IMG/VR virus record: IMGVR_UViG_3300043409_001213
Span: 1 to 25,047 of that record
Origin: a virus
Length of the DNA stretch: 25,047 nucleotides
Strand: one strand, 5' to 3'
Shown: in pieces, positions 1 to 6,469 of the stretch
Layout of the letters: every line of letters starts with the position of its first letter
Position numbering within the stretch: position 1 is the first letter of the stretch
Notes under the pieces: model-generated
What the model saw: the letters and a program-made list of their open reading frames with translations, nothing else
The model's database searches: none
What the model was told of the DNA's origin: nothing
Made by a program: the position numbers and the translations under genes

Positions 1-1350
1 TCCTTCCTTTAGGAACATGCCAAAATTTTGAATTCCTATAGCAACTTTGTCAATAATAGGAACTACATTTCGTAGTTTCGAGAATAGGCTACCAATAGCC
101 CCTGTTGATTTGAACAGATCGACAATTTTCTTGATAGTTTCTACGACGATTCCGACGATCACTCCCGAAATTAAAGCCAACACCACAAAAATTTTGGTCA
201 AAATTCCACCACGACCATCTCGCATGTCCGTGAGGATAGCAATTTGCATATCGGCAGCACTAACCAAATTCTTTGCCCACTCAGGTATGTCGGAATCTTT
301 CTCTTTTTCTGCTTCTATTCTTGCTTGATAGTCTGCTTCCACCAAAGTGGTTTGAAAGCGTTGGGTCTCGTCCATGCTCTTGAAGATTTTGATCTGTTCA
401 TCAACATCTTTTTGTCGTTTTGTAGTTTCCTTTTCGGCGTTCTTAGCCGCCTTGATTTCAGCCACCGCCGCACCAGTTCCCTGCTTGATATACAACTCTT
501 GGAGTTCTTTCTTGACGGTATCTTTTTTGATGTTCTCTCTTGAGATGATCAGTTCCTTGACAATGCTGTCACGAACTTTGATGTCACTTGCTTGTCCCAT
601 CTTGAAACGATCTACGGCTTCTTTGTCTGTCCGATCAACCCCTGCATCGTTCATAGCACCTGTGACAGTTTCGTTGATGATTTTCAATGTCTCTAATGCA
701 AGCCCTGTCTTTTCCATACCACCAACGCCCGAAGACGCTGCTGCGATGTTTTTATCGAGGGAGGCCATTTTGTCTGCGACAATCTCTTGTCCTGCTTTTT
801 GCTTCAATGCAAAGTCATTAACAAACTCGATGAATTCGCTTGTGGATTTCTCAGCATCTTTTGCCAACAGTTCCAATTTAGACGCTATGTTTTTGTCGCC
901 GTCTGTGGTGGCTTTGAGGAGAATTCTGGCTTCTCTGACAGTCACCTCAGAATCGTCAGCCAAAATTTCGAGACTATAGTCTATTTCTTTTTGTAGAGTT
1001 TTGATTGCGGTTCCAACAAGACCCATATTCTTTTGGTTGTCTTCTTGCATCCGCAATGTTGTCCATAGTTCTTTTTCGGCTACTTCTAACGCTTCCTTGT
1101 CGTTTTCTTGTACCGCTATAAAACTTTTCTCTTGGGCAGCATCTATGCTTGTCTGATTGGTTTTCAGTCTCTCTGTGAGTTTTTCAAGTTGATCTGTTTG
1201 TTCTTGTTGTATTTTCAGTTGCTTCTCAAGAACATCAACCATTCCTTGGTCAAATCCCCCTGGAGGCATGCGAACATCAAGAATACTTCTCTTGTTGTCG
1301 CTTCCTGGTGCGGTGGTTCTGTTGTTGTTTGTTTCGCCTTGTTCTGCCAT
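1..1350 (-). CDS. Tape-measure-like tail protein, N-terminal part (runs off window)
   Basis: The frame is open from an ATG at 1350 to base 1, giving 450 residues of the N-terminal part. AGGA lies 8 bases before the start. Residues about 30-130 are rich in Gln, Glu and Lys and look like coiled coil. The middle is helical and Ala/Lys/Asp-rich. A hydrophobic segment at about residues 387-403 (IFVVLALISGVIVGIVV) could be a membrane span, followed by a Lys-rich amphipathic stretch. Long helix plus a hydrophobic segment is usual for tape measure proteins, which fill the tail tube and set its length. Position supports this: it follows the tube-type protein gp54, gp26 and a possible frameshift partner. 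The T4 counterpart would be gp29, but I see no recognisable gp29 motif, so the role is inferred from layout and composition. The C-terminal part is outside the window. Confidence 0.6.
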   Translation of the reverse strand, partial: MAEQGETNNNRTTAPGSDNKRSILDVRMPPGGFDQGMVDVLEKQLKIQQEQTDQLEKLTERLKTNQTSIDAAQEKSFIAVQENDKEALEVAEKELWTTLRMQEDNQKNMGLVGTAIKTLQKEIDYSLEILADDSEVTVREARILLKATTDGDKNIASKLELLAKDAEKSTSEFIEFVNDFALKQKAGQEIVADKMASLDKNIAAASSGVGGMEKTGLALETLKIINETVTGAMNDAGVDRTDKEAVDRFKMGQASDIKVRDSIVKELIISRENIKKDTVKKELQELYIKQGTGAAVAEIKAAKNAEKETTKRQKDVDEQIKIFKSMDETQRFQTTLVEADYQARIEAEKEKDSDIPEWAKNLVSAADMQIAILTDMRDGRGGILTKIFVVLALISGVIVGIVVETIKKIVDLFKSTGAIGSLFSKLRNVVPIIDKVAIGIQNFGMFLKEG

Positions 1351-1371
1351 TTGGGGAGTCCTAATTAAATG

Positions 1372-1536
1372 TTAGTGTCTACTTTTTTCTTGCTCCATCT
1401 GTTCCTTTTCGTCCTTTAGGTGCTGTATCAGAAGTTCGATGTAGATTCGACGCTCCCAAGGAATCATGTTCTCAATTTCTTCGAGTGAATACTTGTGATG
1501 CTGAATCATCGCAAAATTCGTCTCGAAGTAGTTCAT
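1372..1536 (-). CDS. Small 54-codon frame after gp26, probable -1 frameshift extension
   Basis: The frame from ATG 1536 to TAA 1372 encodes 54 residues, starting MNYFETNFAMIQHHKYSLEE, with a central PWERRIYIELL motif and a charged Lys/Glu tail. PWER/YxxLL motifs are typical of downstream partners of phage tail-assembly chaperones (inference from general likeness). Nothing resembling a good ribosome-binding site precedes the ATG. The frame is open upstream past the ATG to the slippery TTTTTTC at the end of gp26 and lies exactly in the -1 register. The frame can therefore be made as a 63-residue extension of gp26, giving a fusion of about 298 residues. Independent initiation at 1536 is the alternative. 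It ends 21 bases before the tape-measure-like gene. Confidence 0.75.
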   Translation of the reverse strand: MNYFETNFAMIQHHKYSLEEIENMIPWERRIYIELLIQHLKDEKEQMEQEKSRH

Positions 1537-1559
1537 GAGTCCGTCATGAGAGGTCGATA

Positions 1560-2267
1560 CTAGAAAAAATCTTGAGCACCTCTTAAGGTGACGGGATCAA
1601 CATTGCCGCACTTGCACTTGTATTCGACTTCCTTCCGCAACTGAGGCATCGTCTCAAAGAATCCTGATAGTTCCTTGAACTGTGATTGTGTGAGATTGTC
1701 CAAGAACTCCCCCACTTCAGTTTCTTCAAGATCCTTCGTGGTGAATGTTCCCTTCGGGGTGTGAATCTTGTCGATACAAAGTGCCATGAGTCGAAATAGT
1801 CTTTGTGCTTCGGATTCCGTCTCTTGAATCTTCTCGATGTCTGAGAATTGAGGGTATCGCATATCGAGAATAACTTCCTTGGTGATCTCTACTGTGGATT
1901 TGTGGTTGCTGTTTCGTGTCGGCTCAACCAAAGAGAGATCAACCACAACTTCGTTGGTTACTCCACATTTCGAGCATTTGATCATCGGTTTTGCTGTCTC
2001 ACCTACAGACTTGCTGCGAATTTTCACAAAGAGATATTCAATGTCCATCATGGGAGATTCGGACATAGCCATCTTTCCAAACGTGCATGCGTTTACAACG
2101 TCCTGCATCGCTCGAAACATTTCTTTTTCGTTCTTGGATTCTGAAGCAATGAGGAGAATCTTTTCCTCTCGTACCAAAAATGGTCTATAGATGATTTTCT
2201 TGCCGTTGCTGGGCAAAATCAGTTCATGTGTTGGTGTTGCGGCAATTATGCCTGTCAATGTTCCCAT
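1560..2267 (-). CDS. 26: gp26-like baseplate hub assembly protein
   Basis: This 235-residue protein belongs to the T4 gp26 baseplate family (Pfam T4_baseplate). The family mark is seen near the N-terminus: a short beta region, then YRPFLVREEKILLIASES (residues 27-44). Cys98-x2-Cys101 and Cys218-x-Cys220 could bind one metal ion. In T4, gp26 is needed for hub assembly, and it may act as a chaperone rather than as a lasting virion part. AAAGGAG lies 10 bases before ATG 2267. The gene follows gp54 by 35 bases. Its last codons form a canonical -1 slippery sequence right before TAG, with the downstream small frame in the -1 register, so both a 235-residue product and a fusion of about 298 residues are likely. 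Confidence 0.88.
   Translation of the reverse strand: MGTLTGIIAATPTHELILPSNGKKIIYRPFLVREEKILLIASESKNEKEMFRAMQDVVNACTFGKMAMSESPMMDIEYLFVKIRSKSVGETAKPMIKCSKCGVTNEVVVDLSLVEPTRNSNHKSTVEITKEVILDMRYPQFSDIEKIQETESEAQRLFRLMALCIDKIHTPKGTFTTKDLEETEVGEFLDNLTQSQFKELSGFFETMPQLRKEVEYKCKCGNVDPVTLRGAQDFF
1563..1569 (-). promoter_or_regulatory. Candidate -1 ribosomal frameshift slippery site (T TTT TTC)
   Basis: The last codons of gp26 read GAT TTT TTC TAG, so the heptamer T TTT TTC fits the X XXY YYZ rule in the correct phase and is followed at once by the stop. After a -1 slip the ribosome reads CTA GTA TCG and continues without a stop through 54 further codons beyond ATG 1536. Downstream there are two possible stems: TCATGA-CGGAC-TCATGA (6 bp, 5-base loop, 1533-1549), beginning 13 bases after the heptamer, and CTTCGAG (1522-1528) with CTCGAAG (1479-1485), 7 bp around a long loop. 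Neither is strong, so the stimulator is uncertain. Confidence 0.65.
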
Positions 2268-2302
2268 AACGAGTTAACTCCTTTGTTGATTGTTGTTTGA
2301 TA

Positions 2303-3313
2303 TCACCACCCAAGAAATCCTTGTCCCTGCGACACAAATGCCAATCCCTGTGTGAACAGTTGTGAAATTTCATCGTTTGGATTTTGTGCAGGAAGCCCGT
2401 CCCGTTGTGGATCGAAGACGTTTCCTTCAATTCCTCGCAAGGTGCTGTTTTTACGGAAGTTTTTGTTTCGGTATTCTATCTTTTCAAGGTTCGATTCTGT
2501 CTCTGTCCTTTGAAAGTATTGATAGTCCTGAGCAGAATCCGTAATCAATGCGTCTGAAATCCCAGGAATGTTGAATTTTTTGTCGATATTTCTCAACAAA
2601 CCAACTCTGGCAGATATGCTTTTTGCAGTTTCCTTGACCATTTCCCGAGTGAAGTTGCCGTTTTCGTCTACGATCTTCATATCTTCGGTGATTCCTGGGA
2701 TTTTTGGCTCTCCAAGTTTGGTGATTTCTCGAAACATGAAATCTACTTTGACCTTTAGGGGTTCACTCACAGCGGCGTATGATTGATTGCCTCCGTTGAT
2801 GGTGAAGTTATACGGGTAGATCTCTGTTAGGCGTACTCCAGAAATTCGATTTTCGAACACGATTGATGCCAATGCTGCATCCAAAGATGGAACCATATTT
2901 GGAAGTTCGGCGATCACAATCGAGGATCCCTTTGTGTAGTCATCGTAATATGATTGTTGTTTACTGACAGGATCGATGATGATATTCTGCCACATCTCGA
3001 AGATGTTCTTTTCGAACATGTCCCCAAGGACATGGAACTCAATCGAGGCTCCTGCTGAGTTGTTGGAGTTGATCGCATACGGAACAAGTCGTGCTGGTTG
3101 TGTGATCGATATGTCGTGTGTCATGAATGATTTCGACGGCAAGGCCACCGAAGAGCATGTGAGAGCAAGTCGTTGTTTTATTTCTTCGGAGTTATACCCA
3201 AGAGAAGAAGCAACAAATTGGTTTGGTTGAATGAGAACAAGGTAGCGGTTTGCTTTCGCCAACCCCTTCCCACGCAAGTTTGACATGAATCCGTCGATAA
3301 AGTTTACAGGCAT
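2303..3313 (-). CDS. 54: gp54-like baseplate tail tube initiator
   Basis: The 336-residue length agrees with T4 gp54 (about 320). The opening MPVNFIDGFMSNLRGKGLA, then ANRYLVLIQPNQ, a CSSVALPSKSF segment at about residues 53-63 and a FHVLGDMFEKNIFEMWQ segment at about 93-109 are the features shared by T4 tail-tube-fold proteins (gp19/gp54). gp54 sits on the central hub and starts polymerisation of the gp19 tube. The start lies 6 bases after the stop of the upstream gene, with only a weak AAGT-type ribosome site, which suggests translational coupling. A CTAAATA box ends 17 bases upstream and may give extra late transcription. The C-terminal third, after the tube fold, is hydrophilic and Asn/Glu/Arg-rich. 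Confidence 0.85.
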   Translation of the reverse strand: MPVNFIDGFMSNLRGKGLAKANRYLVLIQPNQFVASSLGYNSEEIKQRLALTCSSVALPSKSFMTHDISITQPARLVPYAINSNNSAGASIEFHVLGDMFEKNIFEMWQNIIIDPVSKQQSYYDDYTKGSSIVIAELPNMVPSLDAALASIVFENRISGVRLTEIYPYNFTINGGNQSYAAVSEPLKVKVDFMFREITKLGEPKIPGITEDMKIVDENGNFTREMVKETAKSISARVGLLRNIDKKFNIPGISDALITDSAQDYQYFQRTETESNLEKIEYRNKNFRKNSTLRGIEGNVFDPQRDGLPAQNPNDEISQLFTQGLAFVSQGQGFLGW

Positions 3314-3319
3314 AGCAGT

Positions 3320-3925
3320 TTACTTAGAATATTTAGCCGACCATTTCCAAACATCTTCACGGGATGCCCCCTTAAATTTCTCCAACGGCATAAAGGTCGT
3401 GATTTGCCACTCATCGGAGGGGATCAAATTTACCTTTGACACAATGTTCGAGAGGTAATACATCTTCAGGGCAGACCGAAAAGGTTTCAGTTTCGTTGCC
3501 GCCTTCAGATAGTTATATGTTGCTTTGAAGCGAGATGGGGGATTGTGAACATAGTCTGGGTTGGTCACGAATTTTAATAGGTTGTTCAAGAAGTTTGCAC
3601 GGACGGACGGGGAGAGGTAGTGGAGATTTAGCCCAAGAACGTTGTTTCCTCTCTTGTGGAGGAGAATCACAAGGGGGAAAGCATCCCAAAAAGGCAACGT
3701 GTTTTTTGTCCTTGGGTCATATCCGAAGAATAGCATTGAACCTTCCATAAGAGCAGAAGGTTGTTTGTTTGTCTTGGGATTGCTTTTGATAAAGTGCTGC
3801 GGATTCATCTGTGTTTGGATATTTGACAGATTTTTTGCCAGCCATCTGGTAGCCTGTTCGGATTGAAGATCCTTCCCCGAGCGGTCAAACTGACGCAATA
3901 CCCCTTGCACTGCTCTTTTCGTCAT
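3320..3925 (-). CDS. Conserved virion-cluster protein of unknown role (201 aa)
   Basis: ATG 3925 is chosen over ATG 3982 because it overlaps the upstream stop as ATGA and has GGAGGAG 6-7 bases before it. The product begins MTKRAVQGVLRQFDRSGK and has 201 residues. The centre holds GSMLFFGYDPRTKNTLPFWD, then a hydrophobic FPLVILL strand and LGLNLHYLSPSVRANFLNNL. I recall this block (FGYDPKxKxxLPYYDxFPLV, GxNxHYLxPxxR) in unassigned proteins of T4-like and other large phages. I do not know its biochemical role. It lies between the head-completion nuclease and gp54, so a virion or assembly job is likely. There are no membrane segments. Confidence 0.75.
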   Translation of the reverse strand: MTKRAVQGVLRQFDRSGKDLQSEQATRWLAKNLSNIQTQMNPQHFIKSNPKTNKQPSALMEGSMLFFGYDPRTKNTLPFWDAFPLVILLHKRGNNVLGLNLHYLSPSVRANFLNNLLKFVTNPDYVHNPPSRFKATYNYLKAATKLKPFRSALKMYYLSNIVSKVNLIPSDEWQITTFMPLEKFKGASREDVWKWSAKYSK

Positions 3926-4395
3926 GTCACTCCTCCAGTTTTCGCAAAGAGATTGTCTTCGGTTAGTAGTTTGAACTCCCACCCCCGAGTCTCACATACC
4001 TTCTGTGCGGCACTCCATTTTGCGCTATTAACCAACCAATTCTTCATCTGCAATATTTTGGACTTCGAAGTCTTCTTTGTCTTTGGTGGTTCTGGTTTCT
4101 TCGTTTGGGCTTTTGGTTTCACTTCAATTAGGTATTCCCGAGTTTTTCCGTCCTTCGACACCACTTTAACCCAAAAGTCAACAAAGTATCGGTGCATCCG
4201 ACCGTCAATGGGAGACATATATGGAATGATCACTTCCTCAGAAGACCATTGAATTATTGAGGACGTGTCATCACAAAAAACCATAAACTTCCGCTCCCAC
4301 AAAGACCTGTAGAAGCATGTTGTTGAGTCTCCTTTGTACTTTTCAGGATGCTTGGGTCGATACTTTCCTTTGTAACTCGTGTTTGAGTGCTTGAT
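3922..4395 (-). CDS. 4: gp4-like head completion nuclease, probable AUC start
   Basis: The core matches T4 gp4: FYRSLWERKFMVFCD, then SSEEVIIPYMSP, GRMHRYFVDFWVKV and YLIEVKPKAQ. T4 gp4 finishes packaged heads and is described as having a TnsA-like nuclease fold. The visible E...D...ExK pattern (E53, D73, E91, K93 if counted from 4395) fits that. The conserved family sequence clearly extends upstream of the only conventional start, TTG 4302, which would remove SYKGKYRPKHPEKYKGD and YRSL. The in-frame upstream stop is TAG 4423-4425, and no ATG, GTG or TTG lies between. AUC at 4393-4395 follows AAGGAG (4401-4406) by 5 bases and gives 157 residues, near T4 gp4's 150. A sequencing error converting ATG to ATC is the alternative. 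Confidence 0.85.
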   Translation of the reverse strand: MKHSNTSYKGKYRPKHPEKYKGDSTTCFYRSLWERKFMVFCDDTSSIIQWSSEEVIIPYMSPIDGRMHRYFVDFWVKVVSKDGKTREYLIEVKPKAQTKKPEPPKTKKTSKSKILQMKNWLVNSAKWSAAQKVCETRGWEFKLLTEDNLFAKTGGVT

Positions 4396-4400
4396 ATGGT

Positions 4401-4406
4401 CTCCTT
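4401..4406 (-). promoter_or_regulatory. Strong ribosome-binding site of the gp4-like gene
   Basis: AAGGAG on the minus strand lies 5 bases before ATC 4393-4395. It also lies just after the position expected for transcription start from the TATAAATA box. It decides the start: upstream in-frame ACG and ATA codons would fall outside the predicted transcript, and TTG 4302 is about 100 bases away from this site. Confidence 0.7.
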
Positions 4407-4412
4407 GCTTCG

Positions 4413-4420
4413 TATTTATA
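4413..4420 (-). promoter_or_regulatory. T4-type late promoter box TATAAATA for the minus-strand block
   Basis: The minus strand reads TATAAATA exactly, the consensus late promoter of T4-like phages recognised by the gp55 sigma factor. With the usual spacing, transcription would start near 4407. That leaves a leader of about 12 bases that contains AAGGAG before the gp4-like start. It lies in the divergent gap, where a promoter is needed. Confidence 0.75.
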
Positions 4421-4431
4421 TTCTAACGATC

Positions 4432-4440
4432 ACTAAATAC
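4432..4440 (+). promoter_or_regulatory. Late-promoter-like box ACTAAATAC before gp48
   Basis: ACTAAATA matches six of eight bases of TATAAATA. The 11 bases CTAAATACGAA (4433-4443) recur before the gp8-like gene, and TAAATACGAA also occurs inside the opposing minus-strand promoter. By T4 spacing the transcript would start at about 4445, the A of the gp48 ATG. There is no ribosome-binding site between box and start. Confidence 0.6.
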
Positions 4441-4444
4441 GAAT

Positions 4445-5578
4445 ATGCCTCAGCCCTTATTTCCAGGTTCCTTCAACGCCAACTATGGACAATTCCAAGA
4501 TGGTTTTGGTGTTGGTATCATAAAAGACAAGTTTCAAGCGATACTTGATGCTGCTGGAGAAGTTTCCGCACCACTATTGACATACCCGATAGATTTGGGT
4601 AATTCTGCTGAGGATCAATTTATGATTCGTTTTGATATCCGTGAAACTGGGGGAGCCTCAATAAACAACACGAGAGCCGTACAGAATTTTGCTGTGGATC
4701 TGACAAAGTTGGGTTCTGCGGAGGGTGGGGTGCTAGGTGCGCTGAAACAGGTTGGGGGATTTGCCGCCGCCGCCGTCGCTCCAGCGGTCGATGCGTTGCT
4801 TGCAGGTTCGGGAGGGACTAAGGGGTCAGGACTAAGCGACACAGACAAATTTGGGAAGGGGAGAGATTCATTCATTGAAGAATCGTTGGGTATTAGTAAT
4901 CTCACCACCCATGTTGCTTCTCTCTACTTGTACTTGCCTGGGAATATAGCCATCGGATACAAGTTCGAGTACGAAGATGCAGACCTCTCAGGGATGGACA
5001 TTCTCAAGGGGTTGCGTAGCCTAACCGAAACGAGTGGGGCTGGGGCAGCAGCACAAGCAGCGATTGCAAGAAAGATCGGAATGTCTGCTTTGAGTGCTGC
5101 CGACAGCGTTACTGAGTTGATTGGAGGCAAAGATACTCTCATCAACTCAATCAAGTCAAGTTCCCGCCAAGTAGAAAACCCATTCGTAGTTCATATGTTC
5201 AAGGGAGTGGGAAGAAGAACTTTCAAATTTACGTTTTCTATGATTGCTCGATCCGAGAAAGAAGCGGTAGCAATCGACAACATAACAACGATGTTTCGTA
5301 AGTATGCCCACCCCAAGCGTTCCGAAGGTGGTCGTTTCCTAGATTTCCCAGCAGAGTTTGGTATCTCTTTTCTATACAAACAAAACGAAAGCATACGAAT
5401 GCCCAAAATTCGTAAGTGTGCCTTGGCGGGAATCAATCTAAACTATGGGGAAAATACCTTCACGACTACCAAGGCAGACGCAAACGGTATGGTAACTCCA
5501 ACAAAAATTGTTATGGAACTTGAGTTTGAGGAACTTGAAATTCTCACCCAACAAAGCATAGCAGAACAGGGAGCATAA
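4445..5578 (+). CDS. 48: gp48-like baseplate tail tube cap
   Basis: The product has 377 residues (T4 gp48: 364). The tube-type core includes MIRFDIRETGG near residue 60 and, in the C-terminal half, FVVHMFKGVGRRTFKFTFSM, a FRKYAHPKR...FLDFPAEF segment and ALAGINLNYGENTFTTTK, all in the order of the gp48 family. gp48 sits on gp54 at the top of the hub and continues the tube. Residues about 95-135 are Gly/Ala-rich and residues about 195-215 Ala-rich; these probably lie between strands. The ATG follows the CTAAATAC box by only 4 bases with no Shine-Dalgarno sequence. The next in-frame ATG is too far inside to serve as start. Confidence 0.85.
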   Translation: MPQPLFPGSFNANYGQFQDGFGVGIIKDKFQAILDAAGEVSAPLLTYPIDLGNSAEDQFMIRFDIRETGGASINNTRAVQNFAVDLTKLGSAEGGVLGALKQVGGFAAAAVAPAVDALLAGSGGTKGSGLSDTDKFGKGRDSFIEESLGISNLTTHVASLYLYLPGNIAIGYKFEYEDADLSGMDILKGLRSLTETSGAGAAAQAAIARKIGMSALSAADSVTELIGGKDTLINSIKSSSRQVENPFVVHMFKGVGRRTFKFTFSMIARSEKEAVAIDNITTMFRKYAHPKRSEGGRFLDFPAEFGISFLYKQNESIRMPKIRKCALAGINLNYGENTFTTTKADANGMVTPTKIVMELEFEELEILTQQSIAEQGA

Positions 5579-5581
5579 TCT

Positions 5582-6469
5582 ATGGCATACTTCTCTAACA
5601 TGCCTGTTTTCAACTATCCGTTTGTCGTGAATGAGCGAACTGAATATATCAATTCTCGAAATATCATGGTTCGGGCAAAGTTTCTTGATTATGTCAAGAA
5701 CACACAGACTGCTTATCTGAATTATATTGTTCGTGATGGAGAAAGACCCGAAACCTTGGCGCAACGTGTCTATGGTTCTTCTGATTTGCATTGGGTTATT
5801 TTGTTGTTTAATGAGATTCTCGATCCGTTTTTTACATTTCCTATGTCTTCTGCTGATCTTGCAAGGGCTGTGGACAAAAAATATGCGGGGGTAACTCTTT
5901 TTGTGAACATGAAAAATATTCAGTTCACGAGGAATGGGGTGGTGAATAAAGCAAACGAGGAGTTGTGGTATGAGGTTGGATCTACAATCACTCAAGGGGA
6001 TGCAACAGGAATTGTAAAAATGTGGGATCCAAATCTCTACAAGATTGTTGTTGAACAAACAAGTGATCGTGAGTTTTCCATATCAGAAGGAGTTCAAAAC
6101 CCAACAAACACCAATCTAGATCTGATACAAGTACGCAATGATGGTGTCACAATCTATTCGGCTGTTGGTCGAGTGGTAGCAGAAGACAAATATTCGGTTC
6201 ACCATTTCGTAGATTCTGAAACAGGAGATGTCGTAGATCACCATGCATTGATCACCGATGAACTTGGAGATTTGGTTGATAGTAGCGTCATCAATCGGTA
6301 CGCAGTTTTTGGGCAAGAAGTCATTGCCCTTGCCAATTTGGTTGCGGTTGCTGTCTCGAATTTTCAATATGAAACAGATAAAAATGATGCTCTCCGCAGC
6401 ATAAAGATGATGCGCCCCGAATTAATGGATCTCGTCATCAAGGATATGCGAAAGGTTTTCGTTGGCTAA
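5582..6469 (+). CDS. 53: gp53-like baseplate wedge protein
   Basis: The product has 295 residues. Residues about 10-100 carry the gp53 pattern: FNYPFVVNERTEY, NIMVRAKFLDYVKN, RPETLAQRVYGSSDLHWVIL and NEILDPFFTFP. The end, DALRSIKMMRPELMDLVIKD, also matches the C-terminal helix of T4 gp53. gp53 joins wedges to the hub during baseplate assembly. T4 gp53 has 196 residues; the extra 100 or so lie between the two conserved parts and look beta-rich. AGGGAG lies 8 bases before the ATG, inside the end of gp48. The stop overlaps the next gene by 8 bases. Confidence 0.85.
   Translation: MAYFSNMPVFNYPFVVNERTEYINSRNIMVRAKFLDYVKNTQTAYLNYIVRDGERPETLAQRVYGSSDLHWVILLFNEILDPFFTFPMSSADLARAVDKKYAGVTLFVNMKNIQFTRNGVVNKANEELWYEVGSTITQGDATGIVKMWDPNLYKIVVEQTSDREFSISEGVQNPTNTNLDLIQVRNDGVTIYSAVGRVVAEDKYSVHHFVDSETGDVVDHHALITDELGDLVDSSVINRYAVFGQEVIALANLVAVAVSNFQYETDKNDALRSIKMMRPELMDLVIKDMRKVFVG

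Noticed and set aside
3926-3982. ATG 3982 as start of the conserved 201-residue gene
   Set aside because: It overlaps the gp4-like gene by 61 bases with no ribosome site, whereas ATG 3925 has GGAGGAG and an ATGA overlap.
4300-4302. TTG 4302 as start of the gp4-like gene
   Set aside because: It removes the conserved YRSL and KGKYRPKHPEKY sequence, gives only 126 residues and has no suitably placed ribosome-binding site.
5438-6058. Minus-strand open frame of 206 codons opposite gp53
   Set aside because: Shadow of the gp48/gp53 coding strand; the composition is not protein-like and the plus-strand genes are well supported.
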